Source: Erythrobacter sp. (GTDB lineage: Bacteria; Pseudomonadota; Alphaproteobacteria; Sphingomonadales; Sphingomonadaceae). From it: a DNA stretch of 6,659 nt. Both the position numbers and the translations under genes were made by a program. Under the pieces are notes generated by a model. It had not been told where the DNA came from, did not search any database, and saw only the letters and a program-made list of their open reading frames with translations. This document shows, piece after piece, positions 6,105 to 6,659 of this stretch. The stretch covers positions 1-6,659 of the forward strand of contig JABSPI010000106.1 in assembly GCA_013214365.1 (NCBI GenBank), written 5' to 3'. Each line of letters opens with the position of its first letter. The first letter of the stretch is position 1.

Positions 6105-6122
6105 GCATCACCCGCATCACCG
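6105..6122. repeat. Two tandem 9-bp units in the pntB downstream spacer
   Basis: GCATCACCC (6105-6113) and GCATCACCG (6114-6122) are adjacent, and a partial unit GATCACC precedes them (6098-6104). The 96-105 bp spacer between pntB and the small gene otherwise shows only a minor CGGG/CCCG hairpin near 6082-6101. The repeats are probably replication slippage and have no clear role. Confidence 0.4.
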
Positions 6123-6152
6123 GCGCCCGAAAACCAGGCGCGGCCACTGGGT

Positions 6153-6659
6153 TCAATCGAGCGCCTTGACGATTTCCTCGACCATCTTCTTCGCATCGGA
6201 CAGCAGCATGACCGTCTGGTTCATGTAGAACACATCATTGTCGACGCCGGCATAGCCGACCCCGCCCATCGAACGCTTGATGAAGAAAACCTGTTTGGCC
6301 TTGTCCACATCGAACACCGGCATGCCATAGATCGGCGATGATTTGTCGGTCTTGGCCGCCGGATTGACCACATCATTGGCCCCGATAATGAACGCCACAT
6401 CGGTTTGCGCGAATTCGGAATTGATGTCTTCCAATTCGAACACTTCGTCATAGGGAACATTGGCCTCGGCCAGCAGGACGTTCATATGGCCCGGCATCCG
6501 CCCCGCCACGGGGTGGATTGCATATTTGACCTCGACGCCCTTTTCTTTGAGCGCATCGGCCATTTCGCGCAGGACGTGCTGGGCTTGCGCCACCGCCATG
6601 CCGTAGCCGGGGATGATGATAACTTTCTCGGCCTGTTCGAGCATGAAGGCGGCATCGTC
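6153..6659 (-). CDS. pntB: NAD(P) transhydrogenase subunit beta, C-terminal NADP-binding domain (5' end outside window)
   Basis: The 168 visible residues are domain III of the proton-translocating transhydrogenase, which transfers hydride from NADH to NADP+ driven by the proton gradient. In the numbering of the visible part the motifs are [12 protein letters not shown] (17-28), [24 protein letters not shown] (48-71), [10 protein letters not shown] (93-102, NADP-binding) and [14 protein letters not shown] (128-141), ending VKALD. These match E. coli PntB closely, and domain III lies on the cytoplasmic side. The preceding membrane domain and the start codon are beyond the window edge, as would be pntA. 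Compared with my memory of the E. coli sequence, the KRSM-to-GYAG loop has one extra residue. No strong intrinsic terminator follows the stop codon. Confidence 0.97.
   Translation of the reverse strand, partial: DDAAFMLEQAEKVIIIPGYGMAVAQAQHVLREMADALKEKGVEVKYAIHPVAGRMPGHMNVLLAEANVPYDEVFELEDINSEFAQTDVAFIIGANDVVNPAAKTDKSSPIYGMPVFDVDKAKQVFFIKRSMGGVGYAGVDNDVFYMNQTVMLLSDAKKMVEEIVKALD

Noticed and set aside
1..6659. CRISPR array, tRNA, insertion sequence or attachment site
   Set aside because: No regularly spaced repeats with unique spacers, cloverleaf, transposase or flanking inverted repeats were found. The only tandem repeats are the short ones listed.

Overview
The window is about 60% G+C by eye and reads as an alphaproteobacterial chromosome segment. 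The style of the PntB C-terminus, the GC-rich coding and the small membrane-anchored two-cysteine protein suggest Sphingomonadales, possibly an Erythrobacter-like group. That placement is inference; no rRNA or other strong taxonomic marker is present. All seven recognisable protein genes lie on the minus strand, so in transcription order the window runs from high to low coordinates. No tRNA, rRNA, CRISPR array, insertion sequence or phage gene was seen.

In transcription order: (1) the 3' end of pntB (NADP-binding domain of the proton-translocating transhydrogenase, 6659-6153); (2) a small membrane-anchored protein with two cysteines (6047-5682); (3) a spacer with three tandem 18-bp repeats and a putative promoter; (4) an exported TPR protein of about 534 residues with a histidine-rich core (5535-3931); (5) a 188-bp spacer with hairpins, a 13-bp direct repeat and a second putative promoter; (6) a three-gene operon of an exported parallel beta-helix protein (3742-2543), an exported diheme c-type cytochrome (2546-1440) and a membrane-anchored alpha/beta hydrolase (1443-451); (7) a short spacer with an 8-bp-stem hairpin; (8) the 5' part of an aspartate/glutamate racemase-family gene starting at a TTG codon (344-1).

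The most interesting part is the 451-3742 operon. The beta-helix protein and the cytochrome look like the TIGR03805/TIGR03806 gene pair (SO_2930-type cytochrome), a recurrent two-gene unit whose function, as far as I know, is not established. Here a Ser-hydrolase with an N-terminal membrane anchor is the third cistron. Both junctions are 4-bp ATGA overlaps, so the three proteins are probably made in coordinated amounts, and all three are predicted to work outside the cytoplasmic membrane. The upstream TPR gene shares an identical 11-bp element at nearly the same distance from its start codon as the operon does, which suggests common control. A plausible but unproven reading is an envelope redox/ester-cleaving module plus an exported TPR partner.
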